A stretch of 64,000 bases of DNA from Henckelia pumila (lineage: Eukaryota; Streptophyta; Magnoliopsida; Lamiales; Gesneriaceae), in contig NC_133120.1 in NCBI RefSeq assembly GCF_033568475.1, forward strand, positions 88,616,151 to 88,680,150, in the 5' to 3' direction. Each line of letters opens with the position of its first letter. The stretch's first letter is position 1. Under the pieces are notes generated by a model. That model was not told where the DNA came from. It searched no databases and saw only the letters and a list, made by a program, of their open reading frames with translations. Made by a program: the position numbers and the translations under genes. Positions 11,114-21,870 of this stretch are shown in pieces.

Positions 11114-12513
11114 TGTAGCGACCCGACCCGGATCCACTACCTAATCAGAGTTAAGAGCATAATTAAGCATGCATTAAATCAAATTGTTGCGGAAGACTAA
11201 ATACAAGTAGACCGGCAGAATACAACCGGCTAATCAAACTTGATTTATACAACCCAATCGAATTACTTTAAATAAAACCTACAGCTAATCCTGTTGTCTT
11301 CACGGTCACTGGCTATTCCAGGCTCCTGGTGCTCAATCCTGCACCTATAACTACCCCATCGAATAGGGTATCCAGATACACAGAAAATACTGGGCGTGAG
11401 CTCTAAGCTCAATACGAAAGCACGGATAAACATACAAATATGATGCATGCAAATGACCGGGTATCCATATCTGGGATAACTATATACAAACTGCTCAAAC
11501 TGGCGCCTGGGATATAAGCTCGTCACATCGGGGTAGCTAACCACTGTGTGCGACCACTCATTCCCGAATCCCGGACGCGGACCGCGGAGTTCTCGAGGTA
11601 TCAGTACCTAAGGGTACTCGATATCAAACGTCCTAACAGGGCTGAGCAACCCTAACTGGCTCATCTCGAAAGATATACATATGTACAGGCACAAGATGAT
11701 ATGCACATGCCGCATAACAATAATAACATGCAAACACATAAATGCAACATATAAGCATGTATATCCGCTGGCAATCTCAGTCAGTACTTACGTACCTTTC
11801 TAAGGCAGTCCTAGTAGTTCCACTCTAGGTTCCAAGCCTATCATCAAGTCTACAATGCAAATACCCATGCATCATTCAATAAGCGCTAAAAGCCTTAACT
11901 AAGCTATTGCATACTCCTAAATAATTAAAGGAGACCATAGCTATACCTGCGTCCGTTGTCAGCCTACTGATGGCGACTGTCCCGCAACTAGGGCACTCCC
12001 CTGCTGCGAATTCACAGCCTCGAACACGGCTCTACAACACGAGCGCTGCTCCGCTACTATGTCAGACACTGTCTGACTATACTAAAATATGTTTCCTACT
12101 ACAACTCTAAAATAAGAGTACCCAAAGCCCTAAAATAGAGCCACGAGGGCGAAGGAGAGAATTCGGAATTGTCAAGAAATGAATGCCTCGGACCTTATAT
12201 TTATAGGCATCGATCGGCACCTCCGATCCTCGACCGGAACTTCCGATCCTTGATCGGAACGTCCGATCCTGCCATCGGATCTTCCGAACATCCTTATCTG
12301 CCACATGTCAAAATCTTACTAGTTGACTTCGGATAGGGCGATCGGAGTTTCCGATCCTGCCACACGTCATGCATGACGTAATATCGATCGGAGCTTCCGA
12401 TCCTGCATCGGAGCTTCCGATCCTGATAGGAGCTTCCGATCCTTCAGATACCAAATTGGTTTAATTAACATAATTAATCTCTTAATTACCAGTTTCGGTT
12501 ACGGGGTACTACA
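11114..12513 (-). repeat. 5' LTR of gypsy element B
   Basis: It is 1400 bp, with the same ends as the LTR at 5540-6998 and a few per cent of substitutions. It has a shorter GATCGG array (about 12210-12445), so the two LTRs of one insertion differ mainly in repeat number. Confidence 0.9.
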
Positions 12514-12536
12514 CTTTATATAATATATATATATAT

Positions 12537-12688
12537 AGTTTCTTCCAAGTGCCCACCTATCATGCCCACTACCATGTCCACCAATGATATGGAACTATTC
12601 TATTGGACCTACAATTTATCACATCTTTATCACATCCAATAGAATAGTGTCACATCATTGGTGGGCATGATAGGTGGACACTTGAAAG

Positions 12689-12693
<5 letters not shown>
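12537..12693. mobile_element. Foldback MITE in a TA microsatellite
   Basis: The two ends are inverted copies for about 60 bp: AAGTG(C/T)CCACCTATCATGCC at both ends and TATTCTATTGGA/TCCAATAGAATA further in. It lies between TA repeats (12520-12536 and 12694-12722), so a TA target is likely but cannot be proven. It has no coding capacity. Confidence 0.75.
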
Positions 12694-12726
<33 letters not shown>

Positions 12727-13099
12727 AATATATACGATTTTGTTCCCCTGCACCCTAGACTTTGGGGCGCCAGCTATGTGTCTCTCTTTTTTTTTTATTA
12801 TTTTTTGTTTTTTAATTTGTAATTCCCCTTCCCTACCCCATCACCACCCCAACCCAACCATCACTTCACATCTCTCACCCTTCATCTGCCATGTCCTCTC
12901 TCCTATCTCCTCTCTCAAACAACATCATCGGCTGCCGTCGCGGCCCTTCTGCCACGGTCGCTCATATTCCTTCTACTCTTATTTCTTTTCTTCTTTTTTC
13001 TCTTCCTTCTTTAGGATACTTGTGGTGGGGGGGAAATGGATCGTCCCGGGCTCTAGCAGATCATATTGTGGTCGGTCGTGGGGTGGCGGTGATGGCAGC

Positions 13100-13500
13100 A
13101 CCGCGGTGGTGGTGAGGGTTGGCCGGGGGTGACGGGTGGGCGGAGGTGATGGTGGTTAGGGTTGGCTGGGTGGGGTGGGTGGGGTGGGGTGCTTTTGGTG
13201 GTGCTGGTGGTTGGGGGAGGTGGAGGGGCTTCAGCTGGTGGCGGAGACACAGAAGAGGTGGAGGAAGGTGGAGGCCGGCGGTGGAGAGATAGGGGTGGTC
13301 GCCGGCGGTGGTGGTAAGGGTTGGCCGGGCGTGACGGGTGGGTCGGGTGGTTAGGGTTGGCCGGGGTGGGGTGGGGTTGTTGGTGGTGTTGGTGGTTGGG
13401 GGCGGTGGAAGGGCTTGAGCTGGTGGTGGAGACACAGAAGAGGTGGAGGAAGGTGGTTACTGGCGGCGGAGAGATTTGGGTGGTCGCGTCGCGGTAGCGG
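13100..13500 (+). repeat. G-rich tandem repeat, two units of about 190-200 bp
   Basis: Two copies of a GGT/GGC-rich unit start near 13115 and 13317. Both contain AGGGTTGGCCGGG, GGTGACGGGTGGG-like and GACACAGAAGAGGTGGAGGA blocks. The + strand is purine-rich and has many GGGG runs with G-quadruplex potential. Long open frames here on both strands (proline/histidine-rich on the minus strand) reflect the base bias, not a gene. Confidence 0.65.
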
Positions 13501-13569
13501 CGGCGACAGGATGGTTTGGAGGTGATGCGGTAGGAACGTTAATTTTAGTGGATGGTGGTGGGTTCTGTA

Positions 13570-13726
13570 CGGGAAACTTCGATCCTACCCCATGAGTATT
13601 ATCTCATGGGGTAGGTGGAACTCTCTCATTGGTCCAAATCACGTTGGTCCCACATAAATTATGTGGATCCCACATAATTTGGACCAATCATGTGCTTCCA
13701 CCTATTCCATAGGGTAGGACCAAATT
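13570..13726. mobile_element. hAT-type MITE, copy 1, interrupted by element C
   Basis: This foldback element has inner inverted repeats (TACCCCATGAG/CTCATGGGGTA, and GGTCCAAAT/ATTTGGACC). Its last four bases (TTCT, 20840-20843) lie on the far side of element C. The 8 bp duplication GTTCTGTA flanks the restored unit at 13562-13569 and 20844-20851. A second copy is at 25678-25813 with a different 8 bp duplication. An 8 bp duplication points to the hAT superfamily. Confidence 0.85.
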
Positions 13727-15169
13727 TGTAGTGACCCTACCCGGATCCACTACCTAATCAGAGTTTAAGAGCATAATTAAACATGCATTAAATAAATCGC
13801 TGCAGAAGACTTAAATAAAAACAGACCGGCAGAATACAACCGGTTAAATAAATTCGATTATACAACCAAATCGAATAAATAGCCTATAGGCAAAACCTAC
13901 AGCTAATCCTGCTGTCTTCACTGGTCACTGGCTACTCCCAGCTCCGGGTGCTCAATCCTGCACCTACACTTGCCCCGTCGAATGGGGTGTCCAAATATAC
14001 AGAAAAAACTGGACGTGAGCTCTAAGCTCAATACGAAAGCACTGGGTAGAACATACAAATATGATGCATGCAAATGATAGGGTATCCATATCTGGGATAA
14101 CTGTATATAACTGCTCAGTAATGGCGCCTAGGACATGAGTGGTACAACCCGGGGAGCAAACCCTGCATACACTGCTCATTCCTACAGGACGTGGACGGTG
14201 TCCCCCGATGCTAGCCACCCATGACCCATCAGTCAATAGGCCCTAGACATCAACCGTCCAGACAGGGCTGAGCGACCCTACGTGGCTCATCTCACAAGAT
14301 GGACAGGCACAATATGATATGCATATGCTGCATAATAAATGACATACAAAATGCAACATATAAGCATGCAAAACCCGCAGGCAATCTCAGTCTGTACTTG
14401 CGTACCTTACTACAGGCAGTTCCTAGCAGTCCAACTCTAGGTTCCAAGCCTATGTCAGCTCTACAATGCAAATACTCATGCATCAATAATTAAGCTCTAA
14501 AAGCATTAACTAAGATATTGCATACTCCTAAATAATTTAAGGAGACCATAGCTATACCTGCGTCCGTCGTCAGCCCGCTGATGATAATTGCCTCAAAACT
14601 AGGCCACAGCTCCGCCTCGATGCCTGGATCGCTATGCCACTTCCGGATTCCCAATAGGATGTCTAGAACTCCCTAGATCTGAGTTAGAAGGCTTAGGAAT
14701 CAGAGAGAAGAGAGGGAAAGGTGCACTTTGAAATGAAATCTCGGCTCCCTATTTATAGACGGAGTTCGGAGCCTCCGAACCCGGTTCGGAACGTCCGAAC
14801 ACGATCGAAACCTCCGATCCCACCTTCGGAGCGTTCGATCGCCCAATATTACGTCAGCCATGATGTCACCTTGCTGACGTAAGTGATGACGTGTGCCCTG
14901 GTCCCGATCGGAATGTCCGATCTTGCCGACGGAGTTTCCGATCTCGATCGGAGCCTCCGATCCGAGTTCGGATCCTCCGATCTTTGGTTCGGATCCTCCG
15001 ATCCATCCGAACCCTCGGAACCTTCCCGACCATTTTCGAGTGTCCTGAATCCATTTCTGGACTCCGTTTAACCCATTTGGAATTTCCTTAATCATGTTTT
15101 ACTTAATTTAAACATGATTACACGATTAATATACTCATTAATCGCTAATTCTGGATACGGGTCACTACA
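13727..15169 (-). repeat. 3' LTR of gypsy element C
   Basis: It runs TGTAGTGACCC to GGGTCACTACA on the + strand, 1443 bp. The reversed promoter array (14765-15015) contains several ACGTCA/TGACGT motifs around 14850-14895 and a TATA-like TATTTATAG near 14750. It has about two more array units than the 5' LTR. Confidence 0.9.
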
Positions 15170-18100
15170 TTCTCCCCCCCTTAAAAGATTTCATCCTCGA
15201 AATCTAAGGTAATACCTCGAGAACGTACCAGAAACCCTTGCTCGAGTGTCTGGTCAAAATATCCTCCGACACACTCAGACTCCCGTAGAATTCTCTGCAA
15301 GCTTCATTAATGCTGAACTGCATTAACATTTTCCCAGCTGAAAATTTCTGCGCTACTTGATGACAACCAATATTCCTTGACACTAACGTATCACAGCACT
15401 GATATGTACTCTATCGTAACCACGATCTCACTGATCACGAAGGATGCAAACACCCATTTGATCAAGATTATCGTCTCAAAAGAAATCTTATACTGACGAA
15501 GACCAAGTCATAACCTGACTGGTTTTACTGCATTCGTCGAATCACTAATCAAAACTAACCATCTAATGGTTCCAAAAGTTCTCGGTGCTCAACACCTCTA
15601 GTTAGGAAAACACTAATCCCAACATTGTGCTGACACAACAAAGCCCAAATTCTCCTCAAGAGAATCTAGTTGTTCAAGTCTATACTTCAACGTAACTGCT
15701 CGCAATGTTCCCTAGACGGGTTATCCTCCCCACTCTCCCTGAAACACAACCGGCTTTCCAAGGAATACTGGGAACTTAAACTATCATATCTAGTACATTC
15801 TGCTGTCCACGTTTCTTAGTATAACCTCAACACTGTGCCCTGATGATAACTATAATCACTTGAAATTCATGACACTACATCATCTCCTAGCCATTGGCCT
15901 ACGAAGTCACACATACATTGCAATAGAAGTCATTACGCCTCTGATGATTTACATCATCTCGATCATAGGTTATTCACCTCATGAATTTGATCGATGAACA
16001 TCCTCTGGTTAGTTATACATACTCGCAATCACTGTACACACATCAAAACTAAGGCAAGCTCTCATCAATATGCTCGACTGGGACATTCCACAGTGCACAG
16101 ACATATGGAAACGCTTCCTATTCCGTCTTGAAACTCGACAATCATTGCACCTGGTATAACTCAACTCAGAGTCTCTGATAATACCATCAGCTCATACCAA
16201 CCTCCCAAGGTTGAACATACTGATCCTGGAACTAAATCCCAACAGATTCTCAATAGTCAAATCGCTCCCTTGCCGAACGCATCAGTCTCAGCACTGAACG
16301 ATCTAACTCGTCGATTTCCTAGTCAATCCTGGGAAACACTTGTGCTCGAAGTAACTTGCCACACAATGCGTCTCTGATTGTCGTTTATTGATACAACGCA
16401 ATATTCTTTGACCAACAGTCTGTATAGATGTGACTCACTAATTTGAAAGAACAATTTTGATCCGTCACGATCTTGCAAAATCTTCTATCCCAAAGGCAAA
16501 CCTCGTTGGCTACTAAGTCGATCCTTAACTATCTCAGTCATATATCGCACATCACTCGCTGGAAGATTAGTGACACAACCTGCTAGATCTCGAGAATCCA
16601 ATCCTAGCTAATGTCACACAGATCAGACAACTAATGTTTCCTTGCTAATGTCCACTAGCATTTCCAACTACTCGTAGGATCAACCACAACGGTGTACATA
16701 GATGCCCTCACTAAACCAAAATGTCCGGTCAACAATCTTCACTATTGTTGTTCAATGGAAAACTCTCACATTCAAACAACTGATGTCCATACAAGTACAC
16801 ATTTCTCGTTGGATCTCAACCCAACGGTATACTAAGACATCATCACAAAAGCACTATCCTGGGAGTTACCAATTCCTTCGCTTGTTCCTCCTGTCAAGTT
16901 AACATCTAACTCGACCGTACAAGTTAATCATAATCTTTCGGTAGATTAGTCCCTGGCAACCTAGAGACCCTAAATCATCCGAATTGTCAAATGCTCTGAG
17001 ATGGTATCCAGTACTCATCCCATAAGCACCACTCGACAAAATACTATCCCAATATTTCTTAATTGCTACATCCTGACCAACCCTGATTGGCTCAACCAAT
17101 CGAATTCGTCGATCTACTCAAGCTCGCACTTATCAGATCAGACCACCACTGATCATCCAACTTACATGGCTCGGTCAATAACTATGACTCAGCTGCCACA
17201 AAGAACCATTTTCAAACGGCGTCAGATCACGGTACATAAGTAGTTTACTTGGCACAAGTCCTGCGCCTTTTCAGCACTACTAACCGCTGCTTCGTATTCT
17301 GAACTTAATCATCCTAACTCTGACAGAGTTACCCAATAACCACTAGTAGTCACTAGCACAGATCCCGTGCCACCTTAGCACTACTAATCGTTGTCTTGTT
17401 CACCCAAGGCAAACATCAAGATAGACTAAGCCCATTTCCATCCCATGAAAAATCCTACGCTCAACCTCTGAAAATATCATACAATACTTAGTGCAACCAC
17501 TGGACTCACTGTCCTTACCTCGTTCATTCAGAATGAACACCACGGCTCGTCAAGTCTAAGAAGAATAACTAAAGAATCCCAAAGATTTCCACAATCTTCG
17601 GACACTCTCCTGATCATATCCCTTGTGAAGATTGTGCAATAGTTCAAGACTAAGGTAGCTTACCTCAATAACCCACCTGGACAACCACCAAGGTTTCACG
17701 GTCATAGGCCATGCTTCCCCACATCTTAAATAGTCATGTACAATCCTCAACATCTGATATAATCCCTCGCAGATGAAGTCATTCATCATGGAGTAGTCCT
17801 CGCATTCGAGTAAAAGTCTTAAAACAGCATCCCATCCAAGTTCTTGGATGATTCCTATCACAGGAAAATTCTAACCACAACTCTGATGAAAACCCTTAGT
17901 CATTGCTGATAGAAATCCGTCCACATACTAGATCCACACGTCTAGCGGTAACTTAAATGTTAAAACCTATATGCTCAGAGTACACACTTGTCAAGAAAAT
18001 CCCTCCATGACTGGTTCCCACAGCAGAACATAAACAATATCTCTGGCACACCAGACGATATCGAACCATCGATGTTAAACCTGATATCTAATCCAAGGTC

Positions 18101-19420
18101 ATACCCTGTCGTGACTGTCACCAAATCCCTAGACTGAGTAGCCTTCCCACCGCCATCTCCTGAAGCAACAAGGCTCCCAGATAACCTCTGAAGTACAAGG
18201 ACTCCCAGAGTAACACTGGCATAGGGTCGCGCCCCATCACGTCTAGTCATGGTCATAGTCCACAACTCTTGGCATATACTGGACCTGGTATCCCGATGAA
18301 AACCCATCATCACAAGCCTCAACCTAACAAAGGTCAGACAGCCTGTTCTAAGGAAACAACCTAGAACAAAGCCCAAATGTTCTAAACCGAACAATACCCT
18401 TAATGCCTCCAGATGAGTCCACTCATCGCTGGCACTAACTTAGTCCACCGATCAACTAGGTCAATCCTAGGAAAACGCCCAGACTAACCACAAATCACAC
18501 TGTCATAGTCGGCCCACTCAAATCCCATGAGTTTACCACAGTTGAACACTAATCAACTAAAACAATGCCAATCCTAGCAAAATCACTCGCAATCATCCAC
18601 GAATTGCTGGATAAATAAAACATGTATCATTGCTTCCATTTATGTACAATTTCTCAATTACAATTCCATGTAATATATACAGCATTCAAAATACAATGAA
18701 ATGTACAATCGAACTTGAAATGATACAATCATAGTATGATGATTCATTACAACTGAAATACTGTTTACAACTACAATGATACAGTATTTAAATCATCGTA
18801 CTAGTCTTCGTTTCTTGAGCATGAAGCTTCTGATCGACACACGCATCGATACAAGCATACTCCCGACCAAGTCCCTCTACATGTCCTCCTACGAAGAACT
18901 CCGGAGAAATGGCTCGTGATAGCTATCCAGCTATGCTCTGCGTCAGTGCATGTCAGTCGACCCCTCCTGCTCACGATCTACCATCAGCGTTCTTCTTGTA
19001 TTCATATCATGCTTCTGAACATGAAGTTTCCCGTGTGCCTACCAAACGCATCGATACAGCATACCGACAAAACCATGTTCTGCATGAGGTTAAAGACCTC
19101 ACTCTCGAAACCTATCATGCTTTAGGCACTCGAGACATTCTCTGGTGAAGGTCTATCTGACAATCTCTCCATCTACTAGTGGAGAATCTTCAGAGTAGTG
19201 TCTTCATGGTATGGACTGTACAGATGCAAGCATCAAGTGCGTCCCATCCAATGCTCTGCCACTGCCTCTGGCATCCGGTACTTGATCCAAAACTAGGATC
19301 CATATGGGTAAAAATCTTTAGAAATCTTGCCGATGATGATAGTCTCTGGGCAAACTAATTGCCGCATCATCACCTCTTCCAAGGTCTCATTACTATATCC
19401 CAAGTCTCTTGCATGCATAT
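15170..19420 (-). other. Non-coding interior of element C
   Basis: Read on both strands, no gag, protease, RT or integrase motif is seen and all open frames are short. From about 17.1 kb to the PBS it shares blocks with element B's interior (for example the region around 18236-18300 with 9793-9865). The first 2 kb (15.2-17.1 kb) has no counterpart I recognise. Confidence 0.6.
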
Positions 19421-19437
19421 GCTCTGATACCAATAAA

Positions 19438-20834
19438 TGTAGTGACCCTACCCGGATCCACTACCTAATCAGAGTTTAAGAGCATAATTAAACATGCATT
19501 AAATAAATCGCTGCGGAAGACTTAAATAAAAACAGACCGGCAGAATACAACCGGTTATTCAATTATACAACCAAATCGAATAAATAGCCTATAGGCAAAA
19601 CCTACAGCTAATCCTGCTGTCTTCACTGGTCACTGGCTACTCCCAGCTCCGGGTGCTCAATCCTGCACCTACACCTGCCCCGTCGAATGGGGTGTCCAAA
19701 TATACAGAAAAGACTGGACGTGAGCTCTAAGCTCAATACGAAAGCACTGGGTAGAACATACAAATATGATGCATGCAAATGATAGGGTATCCATATCTGG
19801 GATAACTGTATATAACTGCTCAGTAATGGCGCCTAGGACATGAGTGGTACAACCCGGGGAGCAAACTCTGCGTACACTGCTCATTCCTACAGGACGTGGA
19901 CCGTATCCCCCGATGCTAGCCACCCATGACCCGTCAGTCAATAGGCCCTAGACATCAACCGTCCAGACAGGGCTGAGCGACCCTACGTGACTCATCTCAC
20001 AAGATGGACAGGCACAATATGATATGCATATGCTGCATAATAAATGACATACAAAATGCAACATATAAGCATGCAAAACCCGCTGGCAATCTCAGTCTGT
20101 ACTTGCGTACCTTACTACAGGCAGTTCCTAGCAGTCCAACTCTAGGTTCCAAGCCTATATCAGCTCTACAATGCAAATACTCATGCATCAATAATTAAGC
20201 TCTAAAAGCCTTAACTAAGCTATTGCATACTCCTAAATAATTTAAGGAGACCATAGCTATACCTGCGTCCGTCGTCAGCCCGCTGATGACAATTGCCTCA
20301 AAACTAGGCCACAGCTCCGCCTCGACGCCTGGATCGCTATGCCACTTCCGGATTCCCAATAGGATGCCTAGAACTCCCTAGATCTGAGTTATAAGGCTTA
20401 GGAATCAGAGAGAAGAGAGGGAAAGGTGCACTTTGAAATGAAATCTCGGCTCCCTATTTATAGACGGAGTTCGGAGCCTCCGAACTCGGTTCGGAACGTC
20501 CGAACACGATCGGAACCTCCGATCCCACCTTCGAAGCGTCCGATCGCCCAATATTACGTCAGCCATGACGTCACCTTGCTGGCGTAAGTGATGACGTGTG
20601 CCCTGGTCCCGATCGGAACGTCCGATCTTGCCGACGGAGCTTCCGATCCGAGTTCGGATCCTCCGATCCATCCGAACCCTCGGAACCTTCCTGACCATTT
20701 TCGAGTGTCCTGAATCCATTTCTGGACTCCGTTTAACCAATTTGGAATTTCTTTAATCATGTTTTACTTAATTTAAACATGATTACACGATTAATATACT
20801 CATTAATCGTTAATTCTGAATACGGGTCACTACA
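19438..20834 (-). repeat. 5' LTR of gypsy element C
   Basis: 1397 bp, nearly identical to 13727-15169 except for fewer array units around 20590-20670 and scattered substitutions. The PBS follows at 19421-19432 after five bases. Confidence 0.9.
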
Positions 20835-21189
20835 GAATTTTCTGTTCTGTAGGTGGGATGGGATCGATTTTAATTTTAATTTTTTAAATTCTTATGTGAG
20901 CGCCAGCTGGGTGCCACCTCAGCTGGCGTCCTAATTATGGGTGCAGGCTAACAAGTCTCTATATATGTGTGTGTGTGTGTATATATATATGTATATATAT
21001 TTACTATGTAATAATAGCTAAACACATTAGAAAAACTGTCATGGTCCAATTAATGTATACGTGAAATTACCCTTATTCAAAAAATAAATTACATTCAATT
21101 GCAAGAGAAAAAGAAAAACTTGTGTTACAAAATCAAGACCCAAATTGGTCTTTCACCTTACGGCCCACTACCACTTCACACCCACGATT

Positions 21190-21517
21190 ATGGCTTCCTC
21201 ATCATTTCATCTTTTGTTCACCATTTCCTTTCCATAAAACCTACGTTATTGCTTCCTCACCGTTCCTCTTCCCATTTCCAGTTAGTGTCAATTTCTGCAT
21301 TCCTCTGTTGCAGTAAAGCAGTTTCTTCACCCAAAAACATATCAACTTTCATTCCTTCACACATTATTTCGATCCAGGTGTGTGGTTTAATTTACTTCGA
21401 ATTAACGGGATAAGTTTGTTGCTTCGGTTTTTAATTATTGCTTTATTATTCTTTATTTTTTAGATGATGGTGATATGCAGATAGTCATCTCCATTTTTGC
21501 ATATCGCTGCTACTCAA
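21190..21517 (+). pseudogene. Captured gene fragment in left Helitron
   Basis: The segment looks like part of a plant gene. An ATG at 21190 opens a short serine-rich frame (MASSSFHLLF) that soon stops. A plausible splice donor follows GATCCAG (GT at 21378), an acceptor TTTTTAG precedes 21464, and a 54 bp exon-like block ends at a donor GTAAGG (21518). The right Helitron has the same signals in mirror image (ATG 26331; exon-like 26058-26111, also 54 bp). Frames are broken, and the right copy lacks 44 bp near 21246-21290. The parent gene is not recognised. Confidence 0.4.
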
Positions 21518-21589
21518 GTAAGGTGCTTCGAACCTGTTTGATTAAATGTGCACAAGAAAACTCCGCTGCTACTTGGGGAAGTCTCCTTA

Positions 21590-21702
21590 GACCCCGTTTG
21601 GATTTGGTAGACATTTTTTAAAAAAAGCACTTTTTTAAGCTATAATTTTTGGTTTTTGAAAAAGCTCTAATTTTGGTCTGGCTTTTGAAACCAAACAGGG
21701 CC
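21590..21702. mobile_element. Tourist/PIF-Harbinger-type MITE with TTA duplication
   Basis: A 113 bp element with inverted ends (CCCCGTTTGG / CCAAACAGGG) is flanked by TTA (21587-21589 and 21703-21705). The right Helitron arm has the uninterrupted site (minus-strand GTCTCATTAATCTG, about 25984-25997), so the insertion and its 3 bp duplication are directly visible. Confidence 0.85.
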
Positions 21703-21848
21703 TTAATCTGCTGCGAATTAAATGAAAATTATGGATTTGAATGTTGTTTGTACATGAGATCAGAGGATGGGGGTATGTTGTAATTTTATACGCCTTATCA
21801 CTTGGTTTTGGGTTTTTTTGTGACCTTTCTTTTCTTTTTCTTTTTTTT

Positions 21849-21870
21849 TTTTACTATTATATAATAGCTA
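21849..21870 (+). other. Internal Helitron 5'-end-like sequence
   Basis: TTACTATTATATAATAGCTAA-type sequence here closely resembles the outer 5' end at 20998-21020 and sits about 850 bp inside it, just after the captured fragment. The right copy has the same internal sequence. This suggests an extended Helitron whose original 5' end lies here and whose present one is a second terminus further out. Confidence 0.5.

Larger units (their letters stand above)
5540..12513 (-). mobile_element. Complete Ty3/gypsy element B, coding-poor
   Basis: The 6974 bp insertion is flanked by the 5 bp duplication CTTTA (5535-5539 and 12514-12518). On the minus strand it has a 5' LTR (12513-11114), a PBS (11109-11098), a 4.1 kb internal region, a polypurine tract (minus-strand AGTGGGGGAGAA, starting at about 7010) and a 3' LTR (6998-5540). 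Only a broken integrase/chromodomain remnant (7122-7934) is recognisable; gag, protease, RT and RNase H are not. It therefore must have moved with proteins from a relative such as A, or lost its genes afterwards. Confidence 0.9.
13727..20834 (-). mobile_element. Complete Ty3/gypsy element C, non-coding interior
   Basis: The 7108 bp insertion sits in the end of a MITE. The 5 bp flanks are AAATT (13722-13726) and GAATT (20835-20839), a target duplication with one later change. On the minus strand: 5' LTR (20834-19438), PBS TGGTATCAGAGC (19432-19421), a 4.25 kb interior, a polypurine tract (about 15183-15170) and a 3' LTR (15169-13727). No gypsy protein motifs can be read, so it is non-autonomous or fully decayed. 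Confidence 0.9.
12742..20952. mobile_element. Older TIR-bounded element, split by nested insertions
   Basis: The left edge (12742-12780) and right edge (about 20900-20952) are imperfect inverted repeats that share CCTGCACCC and CGCCAGCT. Removing element C (13727-20834) and the hAT-type MITE leaves about 1 kb between them: a T-rich and C-rich left part, a G-rich tandem repeat, and a short right part. I see no target duplication, so the superfamily is not assigned, and the pairing of the two edges is an inference from their similarity. Confidence 0.4.

Noticed and set aside
13115-13360. Interstitial telomere repeat (TTAGGG-like)
   Set aside because: Only isolated TTAGGGTTGG occurs inside a GGT-rich repeat; there is no tandem TTTAGGG array.
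12740-13435. Proline- and threonine-rich open frames on the minus strand and a serine-rich frame on the plus strand
   Set aside because: They come from a G-rich tandem repeat with stops rare on both strands. No start context, domain or splice structure supports a gene.
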